The translations under genes were made by a program, and so were the position numbers. The notes beneath the pieces are model-generated. The model worked only from the letters and a program-made list of their open reading frames with translations. It was not told the origin of the DNA and did no database searches. A DNA stretch of 64,000 bases from the NCBI GenBank assembly GCA_964036295.1, contig OZ038462.1, positions 28,085,759-28,149,758 on the forward strand, written 5' to 3'. Shown here piece after piece: positions 45,411 to 58,892 of the stretch (positions within the stretch are counted from its first letter, which is position 1; every line of letters begins with the position of its first letter). This DNA is from Plumapathes pennacea. Lineage: Eukaryota; Cnidaria; Anthozoa; Antipatharia; Myriopathidae.

Positions 45411-48400
45411 ATGGCGGGAAAAGATGGAGTTACTTGGGTCTTGGAATGTCTCAGTCTGGAACGTCATGCCCACCGGTTTTTCAGTCGCGGTTATGACATG
45501 ATACAAGATTTGTTTTCTTTGCAACCGGCCGAGCTTGATATGCTAATCACGAACAAAGATGACAAAACGAAATTCGTGAAAGCCTTAAGGGAAGGTACGT
45601 ACAGTGCAAACACAATGACCCTTTGTGTGTTAAAAGATCGCTCGGCTTCGTTGGTGATTTGGGCCTAGCCTTAAGTTTACCTTCGCTGCGCAGATTATCA
45701 TTCCTAAAGACCTCAAGCGTCCCAGCCAACTTGCTAACAAAAGAGCCGGTTTGTCAACAAAAGCTCAAAGTTTCTTTATGGAGTCAAGTTGATTTTGTTG
45801 CTCAGATGTGCATCTACCTGCCCGGGATTTTCACGTATAGTCTTACATTAAGTGGCAACTCAGCGGAGGCTTTTCATTCACTCGCCATCCTATAAATTGC
45901 GTCCAGACGCTCACGACGTAAAAGCAAACTGTTGGCAGAAATGAACTTAACTATTACATTTTCGTATGCAGTAAAGCCACTAGAAGTTTCGTCGTATGTT
46001 GACCCAGTTCACCGTGGAATCTTCCAGCAACAAAAAATAGTGCCGAAGTACCACAAATACATTCTCTATGAACGGCTGCAAAGAACGACAATTCCTACTT
46101 AATTAGCAAAAATACATACTGATCAAAAGAAGCCATAATGAAAACTTGATTAACTTGTCTTCCTTGTGTAAATATTTAGTTTAAAGTCTTCACCTTGAAT
46201 AGTAAGGGTCACGTACGCAAAGTGTGACGAACTTTTAAATATATGCGATCAAAGAGAGCGGAAATAAAATAGAGAACCAGCTACCTCTATTAATCGCCCT
46301 ATCTGCAAGTTTACTGTGTGTAAGTAATGTAGTGTAATTATATATAACATCGAGTACTCGTTCTTTGTAACGTACTGCTCATCAGGCATGGATTTTCATC
46401 AAAAATTGCATCAATGAGCTAAGGTATTGACTTCAAGGTATACATTTCCTCTTGAAATAAGATTTACGTTAGTACTTCAGATTGAAGTAAACATACTGTA
46501 TTCTGATTTGCACATGTGTGAAACGTATATGTCGATACAGTCGTGTACCAACTGAGTTGCTATTTATCGTAGCTTATCATTGCAGATTCAAGGTTTGTTG
46601 TGACGTGGCTTGAGAATCTGGGTCTGAAGCAATATTACGATCGGTTCCAGACCTCCGGTTTGACAGACCTGAACAAATGTAGCAAGCTGAGCCTGCGATC
46701 ACTTGATACTATGAACATCATTTTGCCTGGACACAGGAAACGCTTGCTGAAAGGAGGTGAGATGTTGATATGATCTTCTTTTTTCACTTCCATTCTTTTC
46801 TCTGTCTACTCTCCTTCCATCCTTTCATTTTTCTCTAACTCTAATGATTCGTGGTATTGCGTATACCGAATCACAGCTAACTGACCTCGCCGCTTACAGT
46901 TATGCAGTGGGGGTGAGTTAGACTTTCAAACCTTTCTTTAGAACAGCAAAACCAAATCAAAATAGATCAGGAAAATCAAAAACAGCTTTCCGTGCAGGGC
47001 TCTGTATTCACGCAAAACTTCACAGCGCAGGACTTCACGGCCCAACTGGTAATGTCTAAAAAGTCACTATGATTACGTTCTATGGTCTGGCTTAAGGAGA
47101 GATTTGACATATCGAATGTATGCTTCTGAACACAGCTAGTCAAGAACACAAGTGTGACCTTGCCAAACGTTTTGTTTCCAAAACTTTAAAGTGCATGCAC
47201 AAAGTCTGAGTCCAGAATTCCCCGTGGTACAATTTGAGTGAGCAGTGAACTGATTTCTCTTCAGCACAGACTTTGTCCTCTGGTGACAATCCTCGTGTGG
47301 TGGCGTCAGGAAAGTGGGAGGAGCATGACGCGTTGACAGGTGGAAGGTCAGTGTGGCCAGGATTAACACCAAGAACAATTAAAGAAAATAAATTTTGCAT
47401 TATTTTATAAGAAGGTAATTTTTTTAGTAATGTGTACACGCGTGTCTTTGTCTGCTTCCTTTTCTGTATCCATCTCTGTCTGTCACTATCACTATCACTA
47501 TCACTAGCGCTTCTATTTTTCTCTTACACAGGATTGGTTATTTTCTGTGTCTCACAGCGAATGTATTCAACCATCTCCCAGAAGACTGTGCGGTAAACGA
47601 AGTTGCGCGCAGCCTGAAGGTGAAGTTTTTGGTGGATTCTGGGAGTGACATCATGACACTGCGCAATGACGTCATTCGACATTTGAACCTTTCGCTGAAG
47701 GGTTTCGTAGAGCAGCGTGGGATAGGTGGGACAGTTCTGAGAAAACCAATGTACCACGCTGTTCTCGGAATCGGTGAATCGATGTTGAAAGTAGAGGTAA
47801 TTAAAACTACTCCTGTTAATAGTTTCAGTTCAATTTTGATAGTTTCAGTTTCTAACAAACTCTGTCCGGTTAATTATAGAGATGCCCGTCTTATAATGGC
47901 GCTCTTCTTGAGAGAGTTGATTGGGAATGTAGTACTTTTATCGTTTATTAAAAAAATGTGAAGTCAGAGGAATTACAAGAGACAATATCATTGGAATGTA
48001 TTATCGTCAACTATTTCTATTTAGAAGGTGACACTTCGTTTTGTTCTTGCCAATGCTTTGTAAAGTTTTGATATCCAGTTCAAACGGCCAACTACACGCT
48101 CTCAACCGGAGACGTTAAACACTTCAGAGATGTTGCATGTTTTCAATCTGGCAATCAGAGAATGCGCGGCACTTGTAAAACTAACTTTTAGCTTATAGTG
48201 CATATAAGCCCAACAATTATATCTTTACAATCGAATCTACATGAAGGAAATATGTTTACTATTAGAATAAGTCTGCGTTTTAACGCTGCGCCTTTGAGTT
48301 ATAAAGGTTTATATTTTGAATATGGTAATGACGTGACGTCAAAGAAGGAACAATTCATTATACAAAATCTTGTTGTTAGAAATAAATAACATTTTATCAA

Positions 48401-48812
48401 CGTCCATTTTATATTTGAATTTTGTGTAAATGATTTTACCAAATATTTTGTATGAATCTGAAAACAGTTCCAATCACGAAGAGAAAGAAATAACATGGAC
48501 GAATTACTCCTTTGACGTCACGTCATTACCATATTCGAAATATAAACCTCTATAACTTGTAGGCGCAATGTTGAAACACAGAAATATTCTAATAGTCAAC
48601 TATTTACTTTGTGTATAGAATCGATTGTAAATATATCGTCTTTGGGCTTATGTGCACTTTAAAGTTTCCTTTATTTTGAAGGTGATATAGTTAGTTCTAT
48701 CTTCTAGGTGACGTCAGATTGTGAGCTCAATTCGCTGGGATCTCCTGTGTTGCGTCACTTCCGTCACTACATTGACAACCAGAAGCATTTGTGGCTGTCA
48801 AAAGCTGAATAG
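45411..48812 (+). CDS. SAM-SAM-aspartic protease protein (6 exons, 302 aa)
   Basis: Exons 45411-45594, 46586-46756, 46942-47048, 47270-47346, 47532-47796, 48708-48812 join in frame with GT/AG borders. Residues 1-61 form one SAM domain (WVLECLSLERHAHRFF...LREG) and 62-118 a second (WLENLGLKQYYDRFQ...PGHRKRLLKG). A Gln-rich linker follows to about 180. Residues 180-302 form a retroviral/DDI1-type aspartic protease: catalytic VDSGSD (Asp about 215), flap-like GIGGTV, and LGSPVLRHFRHYID as the second conserved Gly loop. Such proteases work as dimers; SAM polymers could bring two together (inference). The introns, SAM fusion and open frame argue for a host gene, not an element copy. An AATAAA signal is at 48963. 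A MITE lies in intron 5. The exact start codon is the first ATG before SAM1. Confidence 0.8.
48197..48658. mobile_element. Foldback MITE in intron 5 of the SAM-protease gene
   Basis: Long imperfect inverted arms: AGTGCATATAAGCCCAA at the left, its counterpart at 48640-48658, and inner pairs TATGGTAATGACGTGACGTC (48320-48339) against 48519-48538. Total about 460 bp; no coding capacity. Confidence 0.8.
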
Positions 48813-48962
48813 CCGGCCCTGAGCACAGTTGGACTTCTTGAACGACATTTTTTAGTGTTTGGTTACTTTACTATGTTCCTAATACTCTTACAAACAGGAC
48901 TAATAATTGGACGAGAGAGACGACGATTACATCAGGCTTTCATGATGGTCTTCTCTAGCTTG

Positions 48963-48968
48963 AATAAA
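48963..48968 (+). terminator. Polyadenylation signal AATAAA
   Basis: First AATAAA after the SAM-protease stop codon, 151 bp downstream; position and strand fit. Confidence 0.55.
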
Positions 48969-49619
48969 TCCTTTTTAGCCGGAGGTCGTATTTTGTCCAG
49001 AACATTTTTTTCCTGATATAATTCTAGCTTTGAACTTTCAACCATTTTCTACTAAAAACATTCAACAGTGTACACGCGTGACAAACCTCGTGGGCCTCGA
49101 TAAATCGTTTCACACAGAGCACCTGTGTCTACCTGCTTTGAATTTTGCACAGTAAAATGCATATTAAAGGAGCTTTACTCGACTCAGGATTTCCCGGTTG
49201 GACGTCTATGACGTATGAGTTATTTAAATTATAGAATAATTATCTGACTTCCTGTTAGTCAACAAATGTGTTGCGAAGGTGTTGTTCATACTGCGTCGAG
49301 TCTCACAAAGCAGGAGCGTATGGCATTCATCAAAATGTACAATCCACGAAGACCTTCGGCGTTTATAAACCTTTTCCAAGTCGAAATCATTGAATTGCGC
49401 GGGGAGCGAAGCATATCATGAATACGAGCGACCCTGGTCTTCACAAAGTACTTGGCACTTCGCTGGACGATGTGATAAGCCGCTAACAAATTCATTAACT
49501 TCCATGACGTAATGAGGCAAGAGGTGCTAGATGACAGCTTGGGGTCCCTACAACAACACATGAGCGAACGTGTATAAACGACGAAACTTCGCTAAACCTA
49601 AATCTTTCGTGTAATCTTG

Positions 49620-50290
49620 ATGATCCCCGAACGAAGTGAGGGAAATACTCACGACACTAATGCAGCAATATTATACCGCCTACTTGGGGACTCCAAGCCT
49701 GTCGCCATCTCGAAATTTAACGTTGTCTGTCAGTCAGTCAGTCAGTCAGTCTGTCGTACGACTTTAGGCGCGGTTACCCCGCTAACCAATAACAAAGGCC
49801 GGATCGATCACGTGTGCCCTGTTGTTTTACTCGGAATAACTTAGAGATGAGATTTGAACGAAGCATTTAGATTTGAACGAAGCAACAATATATTGTAGCT
49901 TCGTTCACGAAAATGGAAAACTTAACTGAAAAACTTGAAACACAACAGTCTCGCGAAGCTCGTCTTCAAATGAGAAGGGAACAGGCACGAGCAAGGCGAA
50001 ATCGTGAAACGAGCGAATAACAGCGCATGAATGCCGATCGAAAGCGACATGAACAGAAACGGGTAATGCAGACAACTCCGCAAAGAGAACAGCGCTTGAA
50101 CGCAAATCGGAAACTTCAGGAGAAAAAGCGGGCCGAAGAGAAGACTCCGCAAATTAAGACAACAGCGCATGAATGCCGACCAAAAGCGACATGAACAGAA
50201 GCGGGAAACACAGACAACTCCGCAAAGGGAACAGTGCTTGAAAGCAAATCGGGAGCTTCAGACGCCGTTTTGTGTTAAACTCAGATACTT
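49620..50290 (+). mobile_element. Helitron-like 5-prime piece, copy 2
   Basis: Inverted relative to 42406-42978 and nearly the same from TCCCCGAACG onward. The ORF start at 49912 matches (MENLTEKLETQQ) but has a TAA where copy 1 has CAA (about 50019). The Arg-rich unit is repeated once more than in copy 1. The CAGT microsatellite at 49731-49752 is longer here. Confidence 0.45.
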
Positions 50291-50299
50291 ATTTAGAAA

Positions 50300-52900
50300 G
50301 GACAAGCAACAAAGGTTAGTCAGTGGAAATCAAACAATCACCGTGACAAATATATATTTTGTAACTCGATCACTTCAAGAATGTATTAAAATCTGTATGC
50401 TGATCATTTTCCCTCGAAGTATTGTTTTACTACGCTTCTGTCGCCAGTTTCGGCTACCGTATTTGCTCAGAGCAATCGGAACTTGGAGTCTTGAATAATT
50501 TAGTCAGATGTCTTATTTTTCTGTAATCTGACACGCGGTGATTGCAGCGAAAATCGTTCACAAGCCCTTAGAAGTATTACTGGGTCTGAAGCCCGTGTAT
50601 AATTTGAAGTAAACTGTTCAAGTTTTGCTTTGATTCTGGGAGAAATTTTGCTGTTTTGAGTGGGTTCAAATACAAAACAATTCGAGCCTATTAAGAGCAA
50701 CTTTTTTTTCTGCATATGAAACTCACTCTTAACAAAAGGTCTTATGACGTATCTACTGCCACGCCCATAACAATGGCTCACTCAGAATCATCGCGTTTTT
50801 CGCACTTTTTCTTCTCGCGCTCGTTTCTCGTTTAAAAATCCATCGATGCACCTCCGGATTTGAAAAATGTAATCTTCATGCTTTCCAAGTATATATTTTT
50901 TGGCCCCTATAACAACATTTTAGTTGCGGGTTTTTTAGGTTGTTTTCGGTCAGTTGGACGAAATTAACAAGGCATTTTGGCGTTTTGAGACAACTGGCCG
51001 CAAACATTGGGTTCTAGTTCTTCTGCGCAAGCGTGTATCTCAGATGCACCAACGGATTGCGAAAGACGGTTAAATTCCCCGCATTTTGGTATATAAAACT
51101 TGCACATTCGGTAAAATTTAGGTGCGGGATAACGACATTCAAATCTCCAGATGTGCTCGATGTTGAGATAGCGGCCAGCGTCGTGTACGTTGCAGCTGAA
51201 GAGGATTTATCAAGGTTCGGAAGGCCCCTTTGGAGCACAACTTTGGTCACTTGGCTACAAAATAAGCAAGTAAATGAATTTCGTATTCCTGTTTTGTGAT
51301 TCGGAGAGTCTCGAACGATAACAGTAACTTTCTAATACGGTATTTATACGCCGAAAATGCTCTCGCCGGCATATTTCGCGGGGAACCATTATAGCTTTGA
51401 TTTCTCAGATGTATAGTTTTGTAAAGCAAATGAAATATGAAAATGGCTGGTTCATTAAAAAATAGAAAACTCGTTCCTCTTTGTATTTTGTGTGAAAAGG
51501 GCTCTAAAAGAACGCATATAAAGCTGTCTCGATGGGTATATTTTTAGAATGAGGCATATATCACAAATCAGAAGATTGAGTGTATTTGCATGGCTTGAAC
51601 CAGAGTTTGAACAGCATGTAGATTGTGGTTGTCTGGGTAAGAGTAGTCTTCAGGAAAATTGTCACTCGGACAATCTGAATCATAACCCACATTTTAGTGT
51701 ATTTCTTGTCATATATTCCAGTCAAAAATTGATATAGCTCTGTATATCAACAACTTTGTACACTTTGAACTTCAGCTTAGAATGTACATATACTTCCAAC
51801 TAGTGAATACACTAATACTAAAAGATTGAAGTGCAGGTGCAGTGCTATACTAATAAATTGTACATACTAAAAAAATTCTATCTTAGTTAATATAGTATTA
51901 ATTATGGTGCAGGTGATATCAAAAAACTTAAAGTTAAAATACTGATGTTTTAGCCAACAGTTAAAATCTCAGAGTGCAGATTTCAGGTAGCACTACTTTA
52001 AAATGGAATGACTTTGTACACATCAATTTATTCTCAAAATACTGTTGGCTGAGATAAACAGTTTAGAAACACACTTTAGACCTCTAAATCATAATGAAGT
52101 TAATTGTCTTCTAACAGGTTTTTGTAAACAGGAAATTTAGTTTCTATGAAGCAGCAGCTGACAAATGGGTAAACTGTATATCTGTCAATAGTTTCCACTT
52201 TTTTATGAGCAAAGCATTTAATCTCTGGCCACATTATAGATTAGGATGGCACATGGAAGCCATGTGCAATGTGAAACATTGGAGGATGTGCTACATTTCT
52301 GTTTTCAAACAGCTTGCAATTTATTGTTATTCAAGTTAAAACATTGGAAGGAGGGGAAAATAGGTAGAATAAATCAGGTGTCTCATATTTTGTGTGGGCA
52401 GTTTGCGAGCCAGCGTGAAAAGCATTCTTTAAATATAAACTCCTTGTAAAATTCAGAGAGGAAACATGATCAGTAAATGCAGATAACAGCCATGCATGTC
52501 ATGTTTGAATCTATATGGCGTCGTAGGCCACAGTTTTATTTTAGTTTCACGGGACGTCTGACCAAAGAATCATATTGCTTTATCATTAAACGGCTCACAG
52601 CTCAGGACAAACATTTTTGCACGCGCTGGAACGGGAAACACTGAAGAGCCTCCACATCGAACCGCCACCAATCATCGAATTTCGACGTTCAGTCTTTATA
52701 GTGGAACTCCAACTGCTGGTGAACCTTGTCGACATAAATTACTTCAATCTCACAAGGTTTTCTGATATTTTTATCCGATTTTGTCTTCTAAACAAACCAA
52801 TTCGGTTATTCAGTCCTCTTGAATCTATCCGCCATTTTGAAATCTATCGTAGTCGCTTTCGGCCGCGTGAGATTGGGACTAGAAAAAAACAAATGTTCCC
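50300..52900. other. No gene recognised
   Basis: 2.6 kb, AT-rich. An 88-aa ORF (51033-51299) and others show no domain. No repeats obvious by eye. Confidence 0.35.
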
Positions 52901-52904
52901 ATTT

Positions 52905-54525
52905 CGGTTGTGACTAAACTGGATACTCCAAAATCAGGTTTCCGAGAGGAAACTGGGATCGAATCAAAAATTAAATTTTCGTCAGCTCGGACCTTGTTCC
53001 GAAAACAGTACGACAGTGACGTTGATGTTTTGAAAGTTTGTTTGGCGCGCATAAGCAAGTCCGCTCGGCTGGCCGCGTCGCGCCGCCTGTGTTCCTTTTT
53101 ACGCGGACGTGGAGGTCAATTCCAAATAAAACTAAAGCGGCTCAAGACATGAGTAGAAACTGTAACCAGTCAACACCAGATACACACAAGAAGCATTGTA
53201 GTCGTGAACGTGAAAAGGACAATATTACTGTTTATTTGTAAAATTTCGGGTCAGCCGGCCATTTGCTCGAGAACACAGTGGTTTTGGATGAAAATAACTT
53301 ATCTATATAAGCATCCTAATACAGTAAATACGGATAAATATCTACATATTTTTAGAATACGTTGGGAATCTGATCCGTCTATAACTGTTGGCTTCTATGG
53401 GCTTCATTATTATTCCTATTTACTTATCATTCCTGTGGTGATTTTTGACAGTTCGCACCTCACGCGGAATGCTTAAATCTTGATTGCATGTCTTATCGTG
53501 AATGCGTTCGTCTTCTGGAGTTAAGACTGTAAGTATTTTCTCCCCAAGCTAATTTTTTCCTTCTAAAACCTTTCCAGTGCCGAATTTTATTTGACTGTCT
53601 TCCGGTGTTAGATGCTTCAGACGAACCGAGGTCGTTTTTTTGTCAACAATGTTCGTAAACGGCTCCGGACGACTAACACAGAAGCATCTAACACCGGAAG
53701 ACAGTCAAATAAAATTCGGCACTGGAAAGGTTTTAGAAGGAAAAAATTAGCTTGGGGAGAAAATACTAAAGAAGAAAGGCTTGTTCTGGCTGATCTGGCA
53801 CAGATGAATATTGACACCGAAGATAAAAAAATCCCACCGCGTGAACTGTTCCGGAGAGCGATTGAAACGGCTTGTGTACGATCCTGTGTTTCTTGATCAG
53901 TCTTAACTCCAAAAGACGAACGCATTCACGATAAGACATGCAATCAAGATTAAGCATTCCGCCTGAAGGTGCGAACTGTCAAAAATCACCACAGGAATGA
54001 TAAGTAAATAGGAATAATAATGAAGCCCATAGAAGCCAACAGTTATAGACGGATCAGATTTCCAACGTATCCTAAAAATATGTAGATATTTATCCGTATT
54101 TACTGTATTAGGATGCTTATATAGATAAGTTATTTTCACCCAAAACTGCTGTGTTCTCGAGCAAATGGCCGGCTGACCCGAAATTTTACAAATAAACAGT
54201 AATATTGTCCTTTTCACGCTCACGACTACAATGCTTCTTTGTGTATCTGGTGTTGACTGGTTACAATTTCTACTCATGTCTTGAGCCGCTTCAGTTTTAT
54301 TTGGAATTGACCTCCACGTCCGCATAAAAAGGAACACAGGCGGCGCGACGCGGCCAGCCGAGCGGACTTGCTTATGCGCGCCAAACAAACTTTCAAAACA
54401 TCAACGTCACTGTCGTACTGTTTTCGGAACAAGGTCCGAGCTGACGAAAATTTAATTTTTGATTCGGTCCCAGTTTCCTCTCGGAAACCTGATTTTGGAG
54501 TATCCAGTTTAGTCACAACCCATTT
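52905..54525. repeat. Large inverted repeat 1 (arms about 0.7-0.85 kb)
   Basis: The left arm 52905-53619 and right arm 53682-54525 are nearly the same in opposite directions, with a 62-bp centre. The right arm has about 130 bp (near 53766-53900) that the left lacks. Mirror ORFs (MTKLDTPKSGFREETG..., MFGAHKQVRSAGRV...) are present in both arms, so their length means little. A 94-aa ORF spans the centre (53612-53896). Either a foldback transposon or an inverted duplication. Confidence 0.85.
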
Positions 54526-54546
54526 GTATGGGAAGAGTTTGATATG

Positions 54547-57500
54547 CCGGGTGAGGAGTGGCACATCAGTCAAAATTCGGGGTTCTTTTTATTTTGTCAA
54601 TAGATAACCTATGGTTTGCCAATTACTCTGGTATATTTAGTTTGTCTAGAAACTTTTTCATTTCGTGAAATTTTTGAAAAATCGCCATACCCCTCGAAAT
54701 GGCTAAAATGAAAGGATTTGGAGGACCACAAAAACCTTTGCACGCGACCGCGCAACGAAACTCTACACATAAATGTCTTCATCTATTGATTAAGAAGACA
54801 TCCACGAGCAATTTGAGCCTATAAATAGAATTATAGGTCAAATATTGAATATCTGGTGTCGGGGCAAAGACAGCCCAAATTTCAATACTCGCAAATTTCA
54901 GTTTAGAGCACTTTTTCAAAAAATCATTTCTATGTCCGGTATTACTCAGATTTGCACAAAGATTCGGTTGTAATATCTAGAAGTGTTGTTTTTATCAAGA
55001 ATATAAAAATTAGTTTGGTACTTTTCATTGCTCGAAAGAACTAACGCGGCTAATTTTGCCAAAATCACAACATCGACTTGTAAACAACGCGCAACGATCA
55101 ATTCACACTTTCGAATAAACTCGAATAAATCTTCGCCTACTACCTCAAACTTGGCACAAAACTCTGCAAGAGACCTTATAATAAGTTTAACTTTCAATAC
55201 CACCGGTTAACGATTGATTTATGTGTTTTTTCCTATCAAAATGCCTCTTCAACTCAGTGGTCGACAAGCGCTAACTGATCGCTTCACTTTCTTTGCCAAT
55301 TTACGCCTCATTTCGCTTTATTCTGCTACAATATAGCACAAATATGTTTCCAAGGATGTCCCTGTCGCTTTAAGAGCTCTTTCTTGTAAAAAATGAAAGA
55401 TTTATGCAGTCAAAACATACGCGCCGACGTCACCGTGCGTTCGTTATTGGTGTCACGCAATCTTAAAACTTAGCGAGATATGTTTATTATATTTTATAGT
55501 TACATTAATATCCCTTGTTTGACCCAAAAATATATTAACTTTGTTTTGTCATTATCGCTACCGGGAATGAAAATGCGACATGAAACTTTATTATTTGGGT
55601 ATCAAAATGGCCAAATAATGAAAACAACAACAATAGAATTTGTACTTGAAATGATACATGAATATATATCTGGCCAAGAAATATCTTTATTTATGTGACT
55701 GTCTCTCGAGAGTTTTATCTGTTCGTGAAGCGCATGACTTATACAAATATTGCATTTATTCACCCATTCAGACACCCTCATGTTGTTGTTGTTGTGTTTT
55801 TTTTTTTTTTTTTTTTTTTTTTTCTCGGCTCTAATAAGACCTCTTCTCAAATTTACATCACTAACAGAGATTCACATTTTAGTTTATTTTCCGTATTTTT
55901 CTTTCTATTCAGTGGCCGTCTTGTCTTGTTACTCAGTGCCGAGGGGAAAAAAAGAAAATGAAAGGACTCGTAAAGGCGGGGTCGGGCGGGGCAACTTCCG
56001 TTTTACTTTTTCCCAACACACCAAAATGAATACCTATATTGGTTGTAGAAGCAGCTGCCGTTAGGTGTTAGGAAAAGATAGCAACGGTGACATAAAGGTT
56101 TTAGTTTTTCAAAACAGATTTGGCAAATTGAGAAGCGGAGGCGAGTCTGTAATGGAGATAAGTTCTTTTTTCCTGTAATAAAGATATTTCGGGGCACAAA
56201 AAGGCGATGGGATAAGCGATGTTGAGACCGAAGTTGAATTGATATTAGCACGGGCGTCAATATTTACTCCGCCGTCTGATATATCAAAATTGACGATTTG
56301 CGCTTCACACCGCTATTCTTTGCGAATTGGTTGGCGCAAAAGATCGCAGCGTTGCCGAGTTCCAGCGGGCCTATGCAGACATGGTGAGAAGGGGAAATCG
56401 CGCAAGGCTGATCGCGGGATCAACAAAGCGCTCTCTTGGGCAATCCTTCGCCGCACGGGTATATTTGTTGCGGCTGGTTCGGGTACGTGCGTCAAGTCTT
56501 TTTTTATAATTTGTTATCTGCTCTGATAGGAAATTCGTTTCCAAATCTGGCTTCATATCTTCTCTTTGGTACAATTAAAAGAGAAAGAACAACGGAAAAT
56601 ATAACTTTAAGACTATCTGCAGTGCATGGGTGTGCTTACGGTACATACTAAAACTATTTCAAGTAGACTACTGTAACTTTATATCACTTTGTACACGCTC
56701 GCTTCGATTTATAATAAAAAAATGTGTGAATAGTTGGCGCGCCCAGGCTAGGGTCCCCGGGCCAACCTTTTTTCATATATACAGGGCTTTTAACTTAAAA
56801 GTTGCCGCTTTTGGAATTTTTGATTTTTGACTTTTGATTTTTGATTTAATGAAAGGGCACTTTTCTCCCAAAGCCAGTTTATGACACAATTGTATGGGAC
56901 GGTGGGTTGTGTTGGGACGGAGTAGAGTCTCAAAGGTGTAAAGTACAAATAATGTATTGGAGAAAATTGAAATTGCGAGAGAGAGAGAGAGAGAGGGGGG
57001 GGGGGGGGGGGGGGAGAGAGACCAAAATATATAATAATCCGTTTCTGGGTATGGGAGGAGGGAGGGGGGGGAAACATTTTGGGGATATTTTCTATAAAGT
57101 TGTCTTGCAGCTCCTAATGACGTGTACGGTACAATGTCAAGTCAGAAGAGTTACTTTTGCCTTCGTGCTGTTTTGATTACTCAGGCCATAACCATTCTAG
57201 TTTATGGTTCCTGTTGTTTTCATGATTTGGCCACTTTGATACCCAAATAAAGTTTTATGTCGCATTTTCATTCCCGTTAGCGATAATGGCAAAACAAAGT
57301 TAATATATTTTTGGGTCAAACAAGGGATATCAGTATAACTAAATATAATAAATATATCTCGCTGAGATTTAAGATTGCGTGACACCAATAACGAACGCAC
57401 GGTGACGTCGGCGCGTATGTTTTGACTGCATGACTCTTTTATTTTTTACAAGAAAGAGCTCTTAAAGCGACAGGGACATCCTTGGAAACATATTTGTGCT

Positions 57501-58299
57501 ATATTGTAGCAGAATAAAGCGAAATGAGGCGTAAATTGGCAAAGAAAGTGAAGCGATCAGTTAGCGCTTGTCGACCACTGAGTTGAAGAGGCATTTTGAT
57601 AGGAGAAAACCACATAAATCAATCGTTAAGCGGTGGTATTGAAAGTTAAACTTATTATAAGGTCTCTTGCAGAGTTTTGTGCCAAGTTTGAGGTAGAGGG
57701 CGAAGTTTTTGTCCGAGTTTATTCGAAAGTGTGAATTGATCGTTGCGCGTTGTTTACAAGTCGATGTTGTGATTTTGGCAAAATTAGCCGCGTTAGTTCT
57801 TTCGAGCAATGAAAAGTACCAAACTAATTTTTATATTCTTGATAAAAACAACACTTCTAGATATAACAACCGAATTTTTGTGCAAATCTAAGTAATACCG
57901 GACATAGAAATGATTTTTTGAAAAAGTGCTCTGAACTGAGATTTGCGAGCATTGAAATTTGGGCTGTCTTTGCCCCGACACCAGATATTCAATATTTGAC
58001 CTATAATTCTATTTATAGGCTCAAATTGCTCGTGGATGTCTTCTTAATCAATAGATGAATACATTTAAGAACAGAATTTCGTTGCGCGGTCGCGTGCGAA
58101 GGCTTTTGTGGTCCTATTAATTCCTTTCATTTTAGTCATTTTGAGGCGTAGCGGTTTTAACTTTTTTCTTGAAATTCCAAAAATGTTTGAACAAAATAAA
58201 TATACGAGAGTAATTGGCACACCATAGGCTATCTCTGGACAAAATATGAAGAACCCCGATTTTTGACTGATGTGCCACATTTTTCTCATTTCACCCGGT
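54547..58299. repeat. Large inverted repeat 2 (arms about 1.1 kb, 1.57-kb centre)
   Basis: Left arm 54547-55636, right arm 57204-58299, with clear base differences between them. Mirror ORF MLERTNAANFAKITTSTCKQ in both. The centre holds a T run (55798-55824), a piece of the 39.7-kb MITE (56735-56790), a GA/G run (56978-57018) and no recognised gene. It starts 22 bp after inverted repeat 1 ends. Confidence 0.85.
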
Positions 58300-58892
58300 G
58301 TTTACGAAAATTCGCTCTTAAATATGCATGCCTGAGTCTGGTGCATGCAGTAGTAAAAACAAATCGCACAGGAAGCCTATTTAATTGTACTGCCTATGAA
58401 TTCGAAATTAGAAAATCAGTGTTCCTTTTTTCCCGTACTACGACGGCCGACCAACTTCAAACTTTGAGTATTAAATTTCGAGAACGTGCTTGGCAGACTG
58501 TATGAATTAATTTGACGTGCCGACCGTGGGAAATACGTACTTCGTCACGCAATCGATTCTTTTTTCAACGCAAAAGTATAACACACACCATTCTTTTTCT
58601 CCTTCCTTTGCGTGTAGCACTTGAGTTCGAAGAAAAGATTGAGTAAACATTTCGGTAAAACAAAGGCTACTCTTATTGGGAGTTACCAAAAGCAAAAGTC
58701 CCATCAATGGCAGAGTGAGGGGGTATATGCGATTATCGTATTTCTAGTATAAACTTCAACAACTTGTATCGCGATAAAAATTGAGCGTGGCATGAACTAG
58801 CCAGGAAAAAAATAACAATGAGCTGAGCGGCCTCTGTTTGCTCAACCGTCTAGTCATCGTTTGACTGGCTTTCTCCTTCCGGCTAGCTCTGC

